Shown here: in pieces, positions 24,583-33,018 of the stretch
Layout of the letters: each line of letters opens with the position of its first letter
Numbering within the stretch: position 1 is the stretch's first letter
Assembly (NCBI GenBank): GCA_944386715.1
Contig: CALXCD010000017.1
Location: 1 to 36,473 of the forward strand
DNA length: 36,473 bases
Direction of reading: 5' to 3'
Source of the DNA: an uncultured Clostridia bacterium
GTDB lineage: Bacteria; Bacillota; Clostridia; TANB77; CAG-508
Translations under genes and position numbers: made by a program
The notes under the pieces: model-generated
The model's database searches: none
The model's input: the letters and a program-made list of their open reading frames with translations, nothing else
Told to the model about the DNA's origin: nothing

Positions 24583-24930
24583 ATGGAGGAAAAAGTAAAA
24601 CTAAGCATGTTATGTGAGTTTTATGGAAAATTGTTAACCAAAAAACAATTTGAATTCATAGACGACTACTGTAATAACGACTTGTCATTATCAGAAATAG
24701 CAGAAAACAACAACATCACAAGACAAGCAGTTAGAGACATTATCAAGAAAGGAGAGAAAAAACTTTTCGAATACGAAGAAAAGCTGATGTTTATGAAAAG
24801 GACGTTAAATCAAGAAAAAAGAATAGAAAAAGTTTTATTAGAACTTACCAAAATCCAAAAAGACTATTCTGACAAACAAATATCAAATGTATTAGAAAGT
24901 ATTAAAAAAGAATTAAATTGTTTAGTATAA
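24583..24930 (+). CDS. ylxM: YlxM-family DNA-binding protein (UPF0122)
   Basis: 115 residues. A helix-turn-helix resembling sigma region 4 is clear: LTKKQFEFIDDYCNNDLSLS followed by EIAENNNITRQAVRDIIKKG (about 17-56). A C-terminal coiled coil completes the fold. YlxM lies immediately before ffh across Bacillota and is proposed to influence signal recognition particle expression or function. The gap to ffh is 25 bases, so it leads this operon. Confidence 0.9.
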   Translation: MEEKVKLSMLCEFYGKLLTKKQFEFIDDYCNNDLSLSEIAENNNITRQAVRDIIKKGEKKLFEYEEKLMFMKRTLNQEKRIEKVLLELTKIQKDYSDKQISNVLESIKKELNCLV

Positions 24931-24955
24931 GCTAAACAAGAAAAGGAGTGGAAGT

Positions 24956-26308
24956 ATGGCTTTTGAAGGACTATCATCTAGATTACAAGAAATCACAAGA
25001 AAATTAAGAGGAAAAGCAAGAATTACAGAATCTGACTTAAAAGAAATGTTAAGAGAGGTAAAACTTGCCCTGTTAGAAGCCGACGTCAACTACAAAATTG
25101 TAAAAGAATTCAATAATACCATTCAAGAAAAAGCATTAGGTCAGGATGTCTTAAAATCTTTAACACCAGGGCAACAAGTTATCAAAATCGTAAAAGATGA
25201 ACTAGTAGAATTGCTAGGAGGAACAACAAGTAAAGTAAACTTTACACCAAATCCCCCTACTATCATTATGCTAGTAGGATTACAAGGTTCTGGTAAAACA
25301 ACAACAGCAGGAAAATTAGCAAATCTTTTTAGAAAACAAGGAAAAAATCCATTACTAGTAGCCTGTGATGTTTATCGACCAGCAGCAATTAAGCAATTAC
25401 AAGTAGTAGGAAAACAACTAAATATACCAGTCTTTGCAAATGAAACATCCAAAGATGTCGTACACATAGCAAGACAAGCGATGTCAGTTGCCATGACGAA
25501 ATTAAATGATGTTGTTATCTTAGATACAGCAGGTAGATTACATATTGATGAAGCACTTATGGATGAATTGAAAAATCTAAAAGGAGCCATCAAACCACAT
25601 GAAATCCTATTAGTAGTAGATAGTATGACAGGACAAGATGCGGTAAATGTTTCTGAAAAGTTTAATGAAGCTCTTGGAATAGATGGTGTTGTCTTAACAA
25701 AGTTAGATGGTGATACTCGTGGTGGAGCTGCTTTATCTGTTAAAAAAGTAACAGGAAAGCCAATAAAGTTTGCAGCAACAGGAGAAAAGTTAAGTGATAT
25801 TGAAGAATTCCATCCAGATAGAATGGCTCAAAGAATTTTAGGAATGGGAGACATTTTATCTATCATCGAAAAAGCAGAAGAAACTTTTGACCTAGAAGAA
25901 GCAGAAAAACTAGAAAAACAATTAAAGAAAAAAGAACTAGATTTAGATGATTATTTAATACAATTAAGACAAGTCAAAAAAATGGGTTCTTTTTCATCTT
26001 TATTAAAAATGATACCAGGAATGAATCAAATCAAAGACTTAAAAGTAGATGATAAAGAATTTAACAAAATAGAAGCCATTATTTGTTCTATGACAAAAGC
26101 AGAAAAAAGAGATACAAGACTTTTAAATGCAAGTCGTAGACAAAGAATTGCAAAAGGAAGTGGAACAACAGTACAAGACATCAATAAATTCATCAAATCT
26201 TTTGAAATGACACAAAAAATGATGAAACAAATGCAAAATAACAAAGGTGGCATGAAAAAGTGGATGAAGGGAATAGATGAAAATGCATTAAAAAACTTTA
26301 AATTTTAA
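24956..26308 (+). CDS. ffh: Signal recognition particle protein Ffh
   Basis: 450 residues. The N domain (1-90) contains DLKEMLREVKLALLEADVNYK. The G domain has the P loop GLQGSGKTTT (about 105-114), the DVYRPAA motif, DTAGRLHID and TKLDGDTRGGA. The methionine-rich M domain (about 295-450) has GMGD, the RNA-binding SRRQRIAKGSGT and a Met-rich tail (MTQKMMKQMQ). Ffh binds 4.5S RNA and targets nascent membrane proteins to FtsY at the membrane. Length and motifs are standard. RBS AAGGAGTGG is 7-8 bases upstream. Confidence 0.98.
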   Translation: MAFEGLSSRLQEITRKLRGKARITESDLKEMLREVKLALLEADVNYKIVKEFNNTIQEKALGQDVLKSLTPGQQVIKIVKDELVELLGGTTSKVNFTPNPPTIIMLVGLQGSGKTTTAGKLANLFRKQGKNPLLVACDVYRPAAIKQLQVVGKQLNIPVFANETSKDVVHIARQAMSVAMTKLNDVVILDTAGRLHIDEALMDELKNLKGAIKPHEILLVVDSMTGQDAVNVSEKFNEALGIDGVVLTKLDGDTRGGAALSVKKVTGKPIKFAATGEKLSDIEEFHPDRMAQRILGMGDILSIIEKAEETFDLEEAEKLEKQLKKKELDLDDYLIQLRQVKKMGSFSSLLKMIPGMNQIKDLKVDDKEFNKIEAIICSMTKAEKRDTRLLNASRRQRIAKGSGTTVQDINKFIKSFEMTQKMMKQMQNNKGGMKKWMKGIDENALKNFKF

Positions 26309-26371
26309 GTCATCATTAAATTGTTATTAAATTTTTAAATTTATATAGATAAAAATTTGGAGGTGAAAAAA

Positions 26372-26602
26372 ATGGTAAAAATCAGATTACAAAGACAAGG
26401 AAAGAAAAAAGCTCCATTTTATCACATTGTGGTAGCTGATTCTAGAAAAGCAAGAGATGGTAAAATCATCGAACAAATTGGAACATATGATCCAATGACA
26501 AATCCAGCAACAATCAATTTAGATAAAGAAAAAGTTGAAAAATGGATAAAAAACGGTGCAAAACCAACAGACACTGTTAAAAAATTAATAGAAAATGCAT
26601 AA
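26372..26602 (+). CDS. rpsP: 30S ribosomal protein S16
   Basis: 76 residues, starting [17 protein letters not shown] with the family signature [20 protein letters not shown] and [15 protein letters not shown]. The ATG at 26372 is chosen: GGAGGTG (26359-26365) sits 6 bases upstream, and the in-frame TTG at 26357 overlaps that site. It sits 63 bases after ffh in the conserved cluster. Confidence 0.97.
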   Translation: MVKIRLQRQGKKKAPFYHIVVADSRKARDGKIIEQIGTYDPMTNPATINLDKEKVEKWIKNGAKPTDTVKKLIENA

Positions 26603-26629
26603 GAAAGCAAGTAAATGGAGGAAAACAAA

Positions 26630-26860
26630 ATGAAAGAAATTTTACAAACCATCATTTTAAACCTTGTAGATAACAAAGAAGCTGTCGAAATTAAAGAAAT
26701 ACAAGGAGAAAAATCCATTGTATTAGAAGTAAAAGTAGCAGATAGTGATATGGGAAAAGTTATCGGAAAACAAGGAAGACTTGCCAAATCTATTAGAACA
26801 CTAATTAAAGCTGTAGCAACAAAAGAACAAAAGAAAGTTACAGTAGAATTTATGGGATAA
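26630..26860 (+). CDS. khpA: KH-domain RNA-binding protein KhpA
   Basis: 76 residues with one KH domain; the RNA-binding GxxG loop is GKQG in GKVIGKQGRLAKSIRTLIKA. KhpA (YlqC) pairs with KhpB in Bacillota to bind many RNAs and influence cell elongation and division. The ATG at 26630 follows GGAGG (26617-26621) by 8 bases; the in-frame ATG at 26615 overlaps that site. The position between rpsP and rimM is canonical. Confidence 0.95.
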   Translation: MKEILQTIILNLVDNKEAVEIKEIQGEKSIVLEVKVADSDMGKVIGKQGRLAKSIRTLIKAVATKEQKKVTVEFMG

Positions 26861-26873
26861 TAGGAGAAAAAAT

Positions 26874-27383
26874 ATGACATCAGAATTAGAAATTGGTCAA
26901 ATTGTAAATACCTTTGGAATCAAAGGAGAAGTAAAAGTAAAACCTTTTACAGATGATATCAAAAGATTTGACAAATTAAAAAAAATAAATATCGAGCAAA
27001 AAAATAGTAAAAAAGAATATGAAATAGAAAATATAAAATATCATAAAGATATGGTGATTCTAAAATTAAGAGGGATTGACCAAATCGAACAAGCAGAACT
27101 ACTAAGAAATAGTTATTTAAAAATAGATAGAAACGAAGAGGAGCCTTTAGAAGAAAATACCTATTATATCGTAGATTTGTTGGGATTATCTGTTTATACA
27201 GAAGAAGATGTTTTATTAGGAATTCTAGACGATATTTATAACACAGGAAGTAATGATATTTATGTGGTAAAAGATTCTTTAGGAAAACAAACATTATTAC
27301 CAGCCATCCAAGATGTCATTAAGGAAATTGATATAGAAAATCAAAAAATCATTGTTCATGTTATGAAAGGATTGCTAGATTAG
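26874..27383 (+). CDS. rimM: Ribosome maturation factor RimM
   Basis: 169 residues. The N-terminal RimM beta-barrel starts LEIGQIVNTFGIKGEVKVKP, and the C-terminal PRC-barrel starts around 92 (ENTYYIVDLLGLSVYTEED) and ends LLPAIQDVIKEIDIENQ. RimM binds S19 and assists maturation of the 30S head. It lies 13 bases after khpA and 8 before trmD. Confidence 0.96.
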   Translation: MTSELEIGQIVNTFGIKGEVKVKPFTDDIKRFDKLKKINIEQKNSKKEYEIENIKYHKDMVILKLRGIDQIEQAELLRNSYLKIDRNEEEPLEENTYYIVDLLGLSVYTEEDVLLGILDDIYNTGSNDIYVVKDSLGKQTLLPAIQDVIKEIDIENQKIIVHVMKGLLD

Positions 27384-27391
27384 GGGGAAAT

Positions 27392-28081
27392 ATGAAATTT
27401 GATGTGTTAACACTATTTCCAGAAATGTTTGAAATAATGAAACAAAGTATTTTTGGAAAAGCCATGGAAAAAGGGATAATAACATTACAAACCGTTAATA
27501 TCAGAGATTTTTCAAAAGATAAACACAAAAAAGTGGATGATACCCCATATGGTGGTGGTGCAGGTATGGTAATGATGCCAGATGTAGTATATGATGCTTA
27601 CCAATCTGTTGCAAGCAAAGATGCCAAAGTTATTTATATGTCACCACAAGGAAAATCATTAAATCAAAAAAAAGTAGAAGAACTAGCAAAACAAGACCAT
27701 TTAATTATTTTATGTGGACATTATGAAGGAATTGACCAAAGAGTATTAGACAAAATTGTAGATGAAGAAATTTCAATCGGAGATTATGTCTTAACAGGAG
27801 GAGAAATTCCTGCAATGGTGTTAATGGATAGTGTAAGTAGATATGTAGAAGGTGTTTTAAAAGAAGATTCTGTAAAAGAAGAAAGTTTTTCAAATGGCTT
27901 ACTAGAATATCCACAATACACAAGACCAGAAATATTTCAAGGAGAAAAAGTTCCAGAAATATTATTAACAGGACACCATGGAAACATAGAAAAATGGAGA
28001 CAAGAACAAGCATTCAAAATAACGAAACAAAAAAGACCAGACCTTTTAAAAGAAAAAGGCAATAACGAAGTGCAAATCTAG
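27392..28081 (+). CDS. trmD: tRNA (guanine-37-N1)-methyltransferase TrmD
   Basis: 229 residues. The SPOUT trefoil-knot SAM site is visible: YMSPQGKSLNQ, LCGHYEGIDQRVLD and EISIGDYVLTGGEIPAM. The N-terminal FDVLTLFPEMF and the substrate-binding DTPYGGGAGMVM are typical, and the C-terminal domain has PQYTRPEIFQGEKVPEILLTGHH. It methylates G37 of tRNAs with a G36 to prevent +1 frameshifting. Start ATG follows AGGGGGAA. Confidence 0.98.
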   Translation: MKFDVLTLFPEMFEIMKQSIFGKAMEKGIITLQTVNIRDFSKDKHKKVDDTPYGGGAGMVMMPDVVYDAYQSVASKDAKVIYMSPQGKSLNQKKVEELAKQDHLIILCGHYEGIDQRVLDKIVDEEISIGDYVLTGGEIPAMVLMDSVSRYVEGVLKEDSVKEESFSNGLLEYPQYTRPEIFQGEKVPEILLTGHHGNIEKWRQEQAFKITKQKRPDLLKEKGNNEVQI

Positions 28082-28151
28082 ATGCACCGCTCGTAAAGGC
28101 AGAGGAAGAAAAATTTTCCCTGCTTAAAAAGAAGAAGGAGGAAATTCTAAA
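28082..28151 (+). promoter_or_regulatory. Putative ribosomal protein L19 leader
   Basis: A short structured stretch in the trmD-rplS gap. GCAG (28099-28102) and following GGAA pair with TTTTCC/CTGC around 28117-28124, next to a GC-rich CACCGCTCG. The position and size match the L19 leader known upstream of rplS in low-GC Gram-positives, thought to mediate autoregulation. Similarity to the family consensus is judged from memory only. Confidence 0.4.
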
Positions 28152-28706
28152 ATGGATATTATAAAATCTATTGAACACGAACAACTAAAAAATAAAATAC
28201 CAGAATTAAAAGTTGGTAATACAGTAAGAGTACACGTAAGAATTAAAGAAGGAAATAAAGAAAGAATCCAAGTATTTGAAGGAATTATTATTAAAGTTCA
28301 AGGTGGAGGATTAAACCAAACATTTACAGTTAGAAAAATTTCTTATGGAGTAGGAGTAGAAAAAACATTCTTAGTACATTCACCATTAGTAGAAAAAGTA
28401 GAATTAGTAAGAGTTGGTAAAGCAAGACGTGCTAAATTGTACTACTTAAGAGATAGAGTTGGTAAAGCTGCTAAGACAAAAGAACAAATAGGAGCAAGAA
28501 TTGAAGATAGAGAAATTACATTAAAAGAAGACTTAGTTGAAGAACCAGCAACAAACGAAGAAGTAGCAACACAAGAAGCACCAGTAGAAGCAGCACCAGA
28601 AGAAAATCCAGCTGTTGAAACTGAAAATGTAGAAGTACAAGAAGTGGTAGATACTGTAAAAGAAGAAGTTGTTGAAGAAGTAAAAGAAGAAGATAAAAAA
28701 GCTTAA
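28152..28706 (+). CDS. rplS: 50S ribosomal protein L19 with a long acidic C-terminal tail
   Basis: 184 residues against about 115 usual. The L19 core occupies 1-112 ([53 protein letters not shown]). An extension of about 70 residues follows, rich in Glu, Val, Ala and Pro (for example [20 protein letters not shown]) and ending in a charged KEEDKKA. L19 sits at the 30S-50S interface, so the tail would be solvent-exposed. Similar acidic extensions occur on ribosomal proteins in some uncultured Clostridia; its role is unknown. RBS AAGGAGG is 9-10 bases upstream. Confidence 0.97.
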   Translation: MDIIKSIEHEQLKNKIPELKVGNTVRVHVRIKEGNKERIQVFEGIIIKVQGGGLNQTFTVRKISYGVGVEKTFLVHSPLVEKVELVRVGKARRAKLYYLRDRVGKAAKTKEQIGARIEDREITLKEDLVEEPATNEEVATQEAPVEAAPEENPAVETENVEVQEVVDTVKEEVVEEVKEEDKKA

Positions 28707-28717
28707 ATAAAAATATG

Positions 28718-28770
28718 GCATTGATTGAAAATTGCTGTTATGCAAATCTAAAATCAATGCTAATTTTTTT
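28718..28770 (+). terminator. Terminator of the ffh-rplS cluster
   Basis: GCATTGATT (28718-28726)/AATCAATGC (28752-28760) followed by a T-rich run. It lies between convergent rplS and dapA and may act in both directions. Confidence 0.7.
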
Positions 28771-28805
28771 AATATCATAATTTTATAAGACATATTCCAT
28801 TCTTC

Positions 28806-29690
28806 TTATTTCTTTAGCAAAGTAAATAATTCATGTTTCAAATTTTTTTCTTTCTCAGTGGTCATCGGTGTAAGAGGTAATCTTGGCACTCCAAAATCAA
28901 AATCTAACATATTTAAAGCAGCTTTTACAGGAATTGGATTTACTTCAGAAAATAGAGCCTTTATTAAAGGTAGAGAATCTAACTGCATTTGGGTAGATTT
29001 TGTAATATCACCATTCCAAAAATAGGAAACCATATCATGTGTATATTTTGGCATTACATTAGATAAAACAGAAATAACGCCAATTCCACCTAAAGACAAA
29101 ACAGGTAATATCTGGTCATCATTTCCAGAATAAATAAATAAGTCATCTCCACATAAATGAGCGATTTCAGCTATTTGTGATAAATTTCCACTAGCTTCTT
29201 TAATGGCAACAATATTAGATAGCTTAGAAAGTTCTAAACAAGTTTTAGGCTCTATATTCACACCTGTTCTGCTAGGGACACTATATAAAATAATAGGTAA
29301 AGTAGTAGCATTTGCAATTTTTTGATAATGAGTAACTATACCTGCTTGAGTACATTTATTATAATAAGGAGTAACAATTAAAAGTCCATCTACACCTAGA
29401 GACTCTGCAAGTTTCACATTTTCAATAGTTTGCTTTGTACTATTACTACCAACTCCAGCAATAACAGGGATTTTATGGTGAATAGTTTCTATTGCACATT
29501 GTAGAGCCTGTGTTTTTTCTTCTTTTGACATAGTAGAAGATTCTCCTGTTGTACCACATACAATAATAGCATCTGCATGGTTATCTAGTTGAAACTTTAA
29601 TAATCTCTCAAATTCTTTTAGATTCACTCCATTGTCATTAAATGGAGTAGCAATGGCTGTACCACAGCCTTTAAATAAAATTTTTTTCAT
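28806..29690 (-). CDS. dapA: 4-hydroxy-tetrahydrodipicolinate synthase
   Basis: 294 residues, a TIM-barrel lyase of the lysine/diaminopimelate pathway that condenses pyruvate with aspartate semialdehyde. Catalytic features align with characterised DapA: GTTGES (T47, T48), Y136 in LYSVPSRTG, R141 and the Schiff-base lysine K164 in VAIKEASG. VTPYYNK and GNDDQILPVLSLGG are also typical. The ATG at 29690 has AAAGG 10 bases upstream. The product is needed for peptidoglycan crosslinks and lysine. No other lysine gene is adjacent. Confidence 0.95.
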   Translation of the reverse strand: MKKILFKGCGTAIATPFNDNGVNLKEFERLLKFQLDNHADAIIVCGTTGESSTMSKEEKTQALQCAIETIHHKIPVIAGVGSNSTKQTIENVKLAESLGVDGLLIVTPYYNKCTQAGIVTHYQKIANATTLPIILYSVPSRTGVNIEPKTCLELSKLSNIVAIKEASGNLSQIAEIAHLCGDDLFIYSGNDDQILPVLSLGGIGVISVLSNVMPKYTHDMVSYFWNGDITKSTQMQLDSLPLIKALFSEVNPIPVKAALNMLDFDFGVPRLPLTPMTTEKEKNLKHELFTLLKK

Positions 29691-29732
29691 TCTTTTTCAT
29701 CCTTTCTTTTTATCTTAAATATATGAAAAAAA

Positions 29733-29777
29733 ACGAAAAAAAGAAATAAAATAGATAATTTAATTCTATTTCATTTC
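29733..29777 (-). terminator. Terminator of the HD-domain gene
   Basis: On the minus strand, GAAATGAAATAGA (complement of 29765-29777) pairs with TCTATTTTATTTC (complement of 29743-29755), with one G-T pair, and is followed by a run of T. It separates the HD gene from dapA. Confidence 0.75.
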
Positions 29778-29781
29778 TTTA

Positions 29782-30318
29782 TTAAAAACGAATATGTATA
29801 AAACTTAAAAAAGTGTATAAATAACGAAAAGATTTTTTGTCAAATAAACGTGATTTCATTTCTTCAAAAGTTTCAGACATGGCACAATACTTATCCACAA
29901 AAGTTAAAATAAGACCTTCGACGGAATTTGGAAAAGCAATGGTAACTGGCCACATATGTTTTAGAATCATATCTTTTTCTTTTTCATTTAAATCAAATAA
30001 ACGACAGGCATTATTCATGGCAGTTTTTCCATGGGTAAATGCATGTAAACCTTTTCTATCAGGTTGTCTTTTTCTCCAATCATATAAAAACAAATCATGA
30101 AGCATAGCAGCTCTTGTAGCAGAACGATAATCTAAATGATATTTTTTGCAAATGACATAGCAATAATAAGCTGCTAAGTAACAATGGTCATAACAACTTG
30201 TTTGATAATGTTGTCTAAAATTCTTCATTTGTTGAACCGTTTCATTTGTAGTTAACTCTTCTACTATTTCTAAGAATTCAGTTTCTTGAGAAATAGCTTC
30301 TTCTATTATTTTTTTCAT
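29782..30318 (-). CDS. HD-domain phosphohydrolase
   Basis: 178 residues. The HD metal-binding set is visible: H45 (YDHCYLAAYY), H74-D75 (MLHDLFLYDW), further histidines H96 and H121 (KHMWP) and D142 (FVDKYCAMSET). The AFTHGKTA and HMWPV segments are typical of a small HDIG-type family that hydrolyses phosphate esters, often of nucleotides. The substrate is not known. It is cytosolic. Start ATG 30318 follows AGAGG. A 7-bp inverted repeat at the predicted transcription start may be an operator. Confidence 0.82.
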   Translation of the reverse strand: MKKIIEEAISQETEFLEIVEELTTNETVQQMKNFRQHYQTSCYDHCYLAAYYCYVICKKYHLDYRSATRAAMLHDLFLYDWRKRQPDRKGLHAFTHGKTAMNNACRLFDLNEKEKDMILKHMWPVTIAFPNSVEGLILTFVDKYCAMSETFEEMKSRLFDKKSFRYLYTFLSFIHIRF

Positions 30319-30330
30319 ACTTTATCCTCT

Positions 30331-30384
30331 TTGTAATTTATGTATTACAAATTAAGTATAACACAACTAAAAGATAAAAAGCAA
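30331..30384 (-). promoter_or_regulatory. Promoter and possible operator of the HD-domain gene
   Basis: On the minus strand, TTGCTT (complement of 30379-30384), 18 bases, TATACT (complement of 30355-30360). TTGTAAT-N6-ATTACAA (30331-30350) lies at the expected start of transcription and could bind a dimeric repressor. Confidence 0.4.
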
Positions 30385-30449
30385 GTTTTTAGGTTATGTA
30401 ACTTGCAAAAAAACACGAATTATAGAGAATAAATGTGGATAAAAATTCG

Positions 30450-30478
30450 TTTACAAACAATTTATATATTGTTATAAT
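30450..30478 (+). promoter_or_regulatory. Promoter of the first surface-protein gene
   Basis: TTTACA (30450-30455), 17 bases, TATAAT (30473-30478). The leader to 30623 is about 140 bases and holds a possible 32-codon frame. Confidence 0.65.
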
Positions 30479-30521
30479 AACCGCATGAAATAAGGACGTA
30501 CAGTATACGAAAGTAGACATA

Positions 30522-30620
30522 ATGAAAGGGGGGATAAATGATAATTTAAAAAGAATAAAAGATGTAAATTTGGAAAGAATAGCAAAAGAAGAAAAGGAAA
30601 AAACAAAAGGAGGAAAATAA
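30522..30620 (+). CDS. Possible 32-residue leader peptide
   Basis: An uninterrupted frame from ATG 30522 to TAA 30620, encoding a highly charged, Lys/Glu-rich peptide with no membrane segment. Its stop is three bases before the surface-protein ATG, and the AGGAGG used by that gene lies inside its last codons, so its translation could affect the downstream start. No strong ribosome site precedes it and composition alone could produce it, so this is tentative. Confidence 0.3.
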   Translation: MKGGINDNLKRIKDVNLERIAKEEKEKTKGGK

Positions 30621-30623
30621 AAA

Positions 30624-32186
30624 ATGAGAACAAAAAAAGAAGTAAAAAATCAAAAAGGAATCACATTAATAGCACTTGTTATCACTATAATAGTATTGCT
30701 AATACTAGCAGGAGTGACGATTGCAACATTAAAAGGTGATAATGGATTATTAACAAAAGCACAGCAAGTAAAGGAGGAAAATGAAAAGGCATCTGATAGA
30801 GATAAGATAGCTATGGCAGTATCAGAAGCACAAATAGGAGAAAATGGATATCAAAAATTAAATTTAAATAATTTACAAGAAGCAATAGATAATCAATTTA
30901 ACGATAGGGATGTAGTGGTTTCAGATAATGGATATGGAACTTTTAAAGTGGGAGTGAATAATAAAATATATGAAATAAAAAATGGTCAAATAGATGAGGT
31001 AAAAGTAGATTTGTATATCAATAATGAAGAAGATTTAAAAAATTTTAGGGATGATGTAAATGCTGGAAATACATATGAAGGAAAATATATAGTACTAACT
31101 TCTAATATAACATTAGATATAAATGAAGAATGGGAACCTATAGGATATTATCCTCAAACAAGTTCAACTCCAGATGCAGAAGAAAACAAACCATTTTGTG
31201 GAATTTTTAATGGACAAGGATATAGTGTTAATGGACTTAATATTGAGACGCAAGATAAGGTAAAGGGCTTTTTTGGACTAATATCAAATGGAGCAATAGT
31301 AGAAAATTTAAATATGGGAGAAAATAGTAGTATAAAAGGCAAATTAGTGGCAGGAGGAGTTGTCGGTTATGCTTATAATGGTGCAAGAGTGATAAATTGT
31401 AAAAATTATGCTAATATTGAAGTCGAAACTCAAATAGGAGGAGGAGTTGTAGGAATCCTTGATAATAATTGTGAATGTATTGGTTCTGTCAATTTTGGAA
31501 AAATAAGAGGAAACAATATAATTGGTGGAGTATCAGGCTCATGTAAGGAAAATAGCAGTATGAAAAATTGTATAAATAATGGACAAGTATTTGGTATAGA
31601 AATGGTTGGAGGAATTTCAGGAACATTAAGAAGTAGTGCAATAGAAAACTGTGCAAATTATGGTGTTGTTTCCGATAATAATAACTCTGAAACTAAATAT
31701 ATAGGAGGAATTATAGGGGAAGCAGAAGGTGCTGAAATAATAGAAAGTTATAATTTAGGACAGATAAGTGGAAACCAAGGAGTAGCAGGAATTGTTGGTT
31801 GGGGATATGATATGAAAATTAATAGCTGTTACAATAATGCGATTGTAACAGGGACAACTAAGGTATCAGGTGTTTGTGGTATTGTGGGAATTTATGGTAA
31901 AGGAACTAATAATTATATAGAAAATTGTTATAACAGTAAAAATATAACATTTTCTACATTAGGTGGAGCAATAGCAAACTATGTTGTATCCGGAGAAATA
32001 CTAAAACTTGAAAATAACTACTATTTAGAAAATACGGTAAACAATTCTAATGAACTAATACCTATAAATGGGGTTGAAGTAAAAAATGATGAAGAAATGA
32101 AAAACTTGGTACAGAATTTAGGAGAAAAATTTAAAGAAGATATAAATAATATAAATAATGGTTATCCAATACTTGCTTGGCAATAG
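30624..32186 (+). CDS. Prepilin-like surface protein with GLUG-type repeats (copy 1)
   Basis: 520 residues. A short basic leader ends at G12 and is followed by GITLIALVITIIVLLIL, a type IV prepilin-like signal cut by prepilin peptidase after Gly; the usual Glu at +5 is Ala. After a helical stalk (to about 75) and a domain with FCGIFNGQGYSVNGLNIE, residues about 235-440 hold repeated units ending (G/A)G(V/I)(V/S)G followed by INC.N.(G/A) (VAGGVVGYA, IGGGVVGIL, IIGGVSGSC, MVGGISGTL, YIGGIIGEA, VAGIVGWG). These match GLUG-motif adhesin repeats. It ends INNGYPILAWQ. It is likely exported and surface-displayed. The paralogue lies at 33019. Confidence 0.8.
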   Translation: MRTKKEVKNQKGITLIALVITIIVLLILAGVTIATLKGDNGLLTKAQQVKEENEKASDRDKIAMAVSEAQIGENGYQKLNLNNLQEAIDNQFNDRDVVVSDNGYGTFKVGVNNKIYEIKNGQIDEVKVDLYINNEEDLKNFRDDVNAGNTYEGKYIVLTSNITLDINEEWEPIGYYPQTSSTPDAEENKPFCGIFNGQGYSVNGLNIETQDKVKGFFGLISNGAIVENLNMGENSSIKGKLVAGGVVGYAYNGARVINCKNYANIEVETQIGGGVVGILDNNCECIGSVNFGKIRGNNIIGGVSGSCKENSSMKNCINNGQVFGIEMVGGISGTLRSSAIENCANYGVVSDNNNSETKYIGGIIGEAEGAEIIESYNLGQISGNQGVAGIVGWGYDMKINSCYNNAIVTGTTKVSGVCGIVGIYGKGTNNYIENCYNSKNITFSTLGGAIANYVVSGEILKLENNYYLENTVNNSNELIPINGVEVKNDEEMKNLVQNLGEKFKEDINNINNGYPILAWQ

Positions 32187-32465
32187 AGTTTTAATTTTAT
32201 ACTATATTATATTTATTTAATGATAAATATAAAGAACGATATTAATAAAATTTGGTTTTATAAAAAATAAATATCATTAAATTTTATAGAACAAGATTAA
32301 CAATAAAAGGTTACTAGTAGTTTTGTTCTCTTATGAAAAAAATAAAATGTAGTAATAGCAAAAGTTTCCTACTAACAAAATTTGGTAAAAATCAAATTTT
32401 CACATATTTAAAAGATGAATTGTAAAAAATAATGAAGTGAACCCAAATTATTAGACAAAAAAGAT
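32187..32465 (+). other. Non-coding AT-rich gap
   Basis: No gene or RNA is recognised. A palindrome TATATTTAT (32208-32216)/ATAAATATA (32223-32231) lies just after the surface-protein gene and lacks a T-run. The remainder appears to be degenerate sequence leading into the recombinase remnant. Confidence 0.5.
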
Positions 32466-32930
32466 ATGAAAATGCGAGGATTTTCACATTGGACAGAAGA
32501 AAGCTATATACTAAAAACAAAAGATATAATAAGATATTAAAAAACTATGGAAGAAGTAAAATAGAAGAATTAAGAGATTTTTTACTAAAATATTAAAAAG
32601 AAGAAAGAGAATTATCAGAAAGGAGTATAGATTACTGCAATAGTGTGATAAGGTTCATGTATGAGGTAACATTAGATGAATTAAGCAATAAAAAACAATT
32701 GCCAATGCATAGGAAAAAAAGAAAAATGAAAGATGTGCTAACAAAAGAAGAGTTAAGCACATTTTTTAATGCCTGTGAAAATTACATCGTATATAGAACA
32801 ATATTTATTATGATATATGGAAGTGAATTAAGGATATTAGAGGGATATATGTTTTTGAATCAAGAAGGAAAACCATTAAAGGCAGAAAGATCCATAGAAA
32901 TACACTGTAATGAAATTATGTAAAAAAGTA
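32466..32930 (+). pseudogene. Tyrosine recombinase/integrase remnant
   Basis: Fragments of a XerC/D-like recombinase occur in order but in different frames. First is an N-terminal SAM-like segment MKMRGFSHWTEESY (from 32466), ending in a stop near 32536. Next is EELRDFLLKY, stop, KEERELSERSIDYCNSVIRFMYEVTLDEL (read across 32560-32690, one stop). Then come MHRKKRKMKDVLTKEELSTF and IFIMIYGSELRILEG (32645-32923 frame), where R of ELR matches the first catalytic Arg. The frame then jumps to YMFLNQEGKPLKAERSI, so about 70 residues are missing, and the HxLRH and Tyr region is absent. It is clearly non-functional. Confidence 0.75.
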
Positions 32931-33018
32931 AACGGTAAAAAAACAAGAATCCATAGAAAAAAAGTAACAAGAACTATATTATATATTCAAACAAAAGAGG
33001 AGGGAGATATAATAAAGA

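Noticed and set aside
30481..30540. c-di-GMP riboswitch upstream of the surface protein
   Set aside because: None of the conserved GEMM segments is present; only a weak 4-bp hairpin CGTA/TACG could be drawn.
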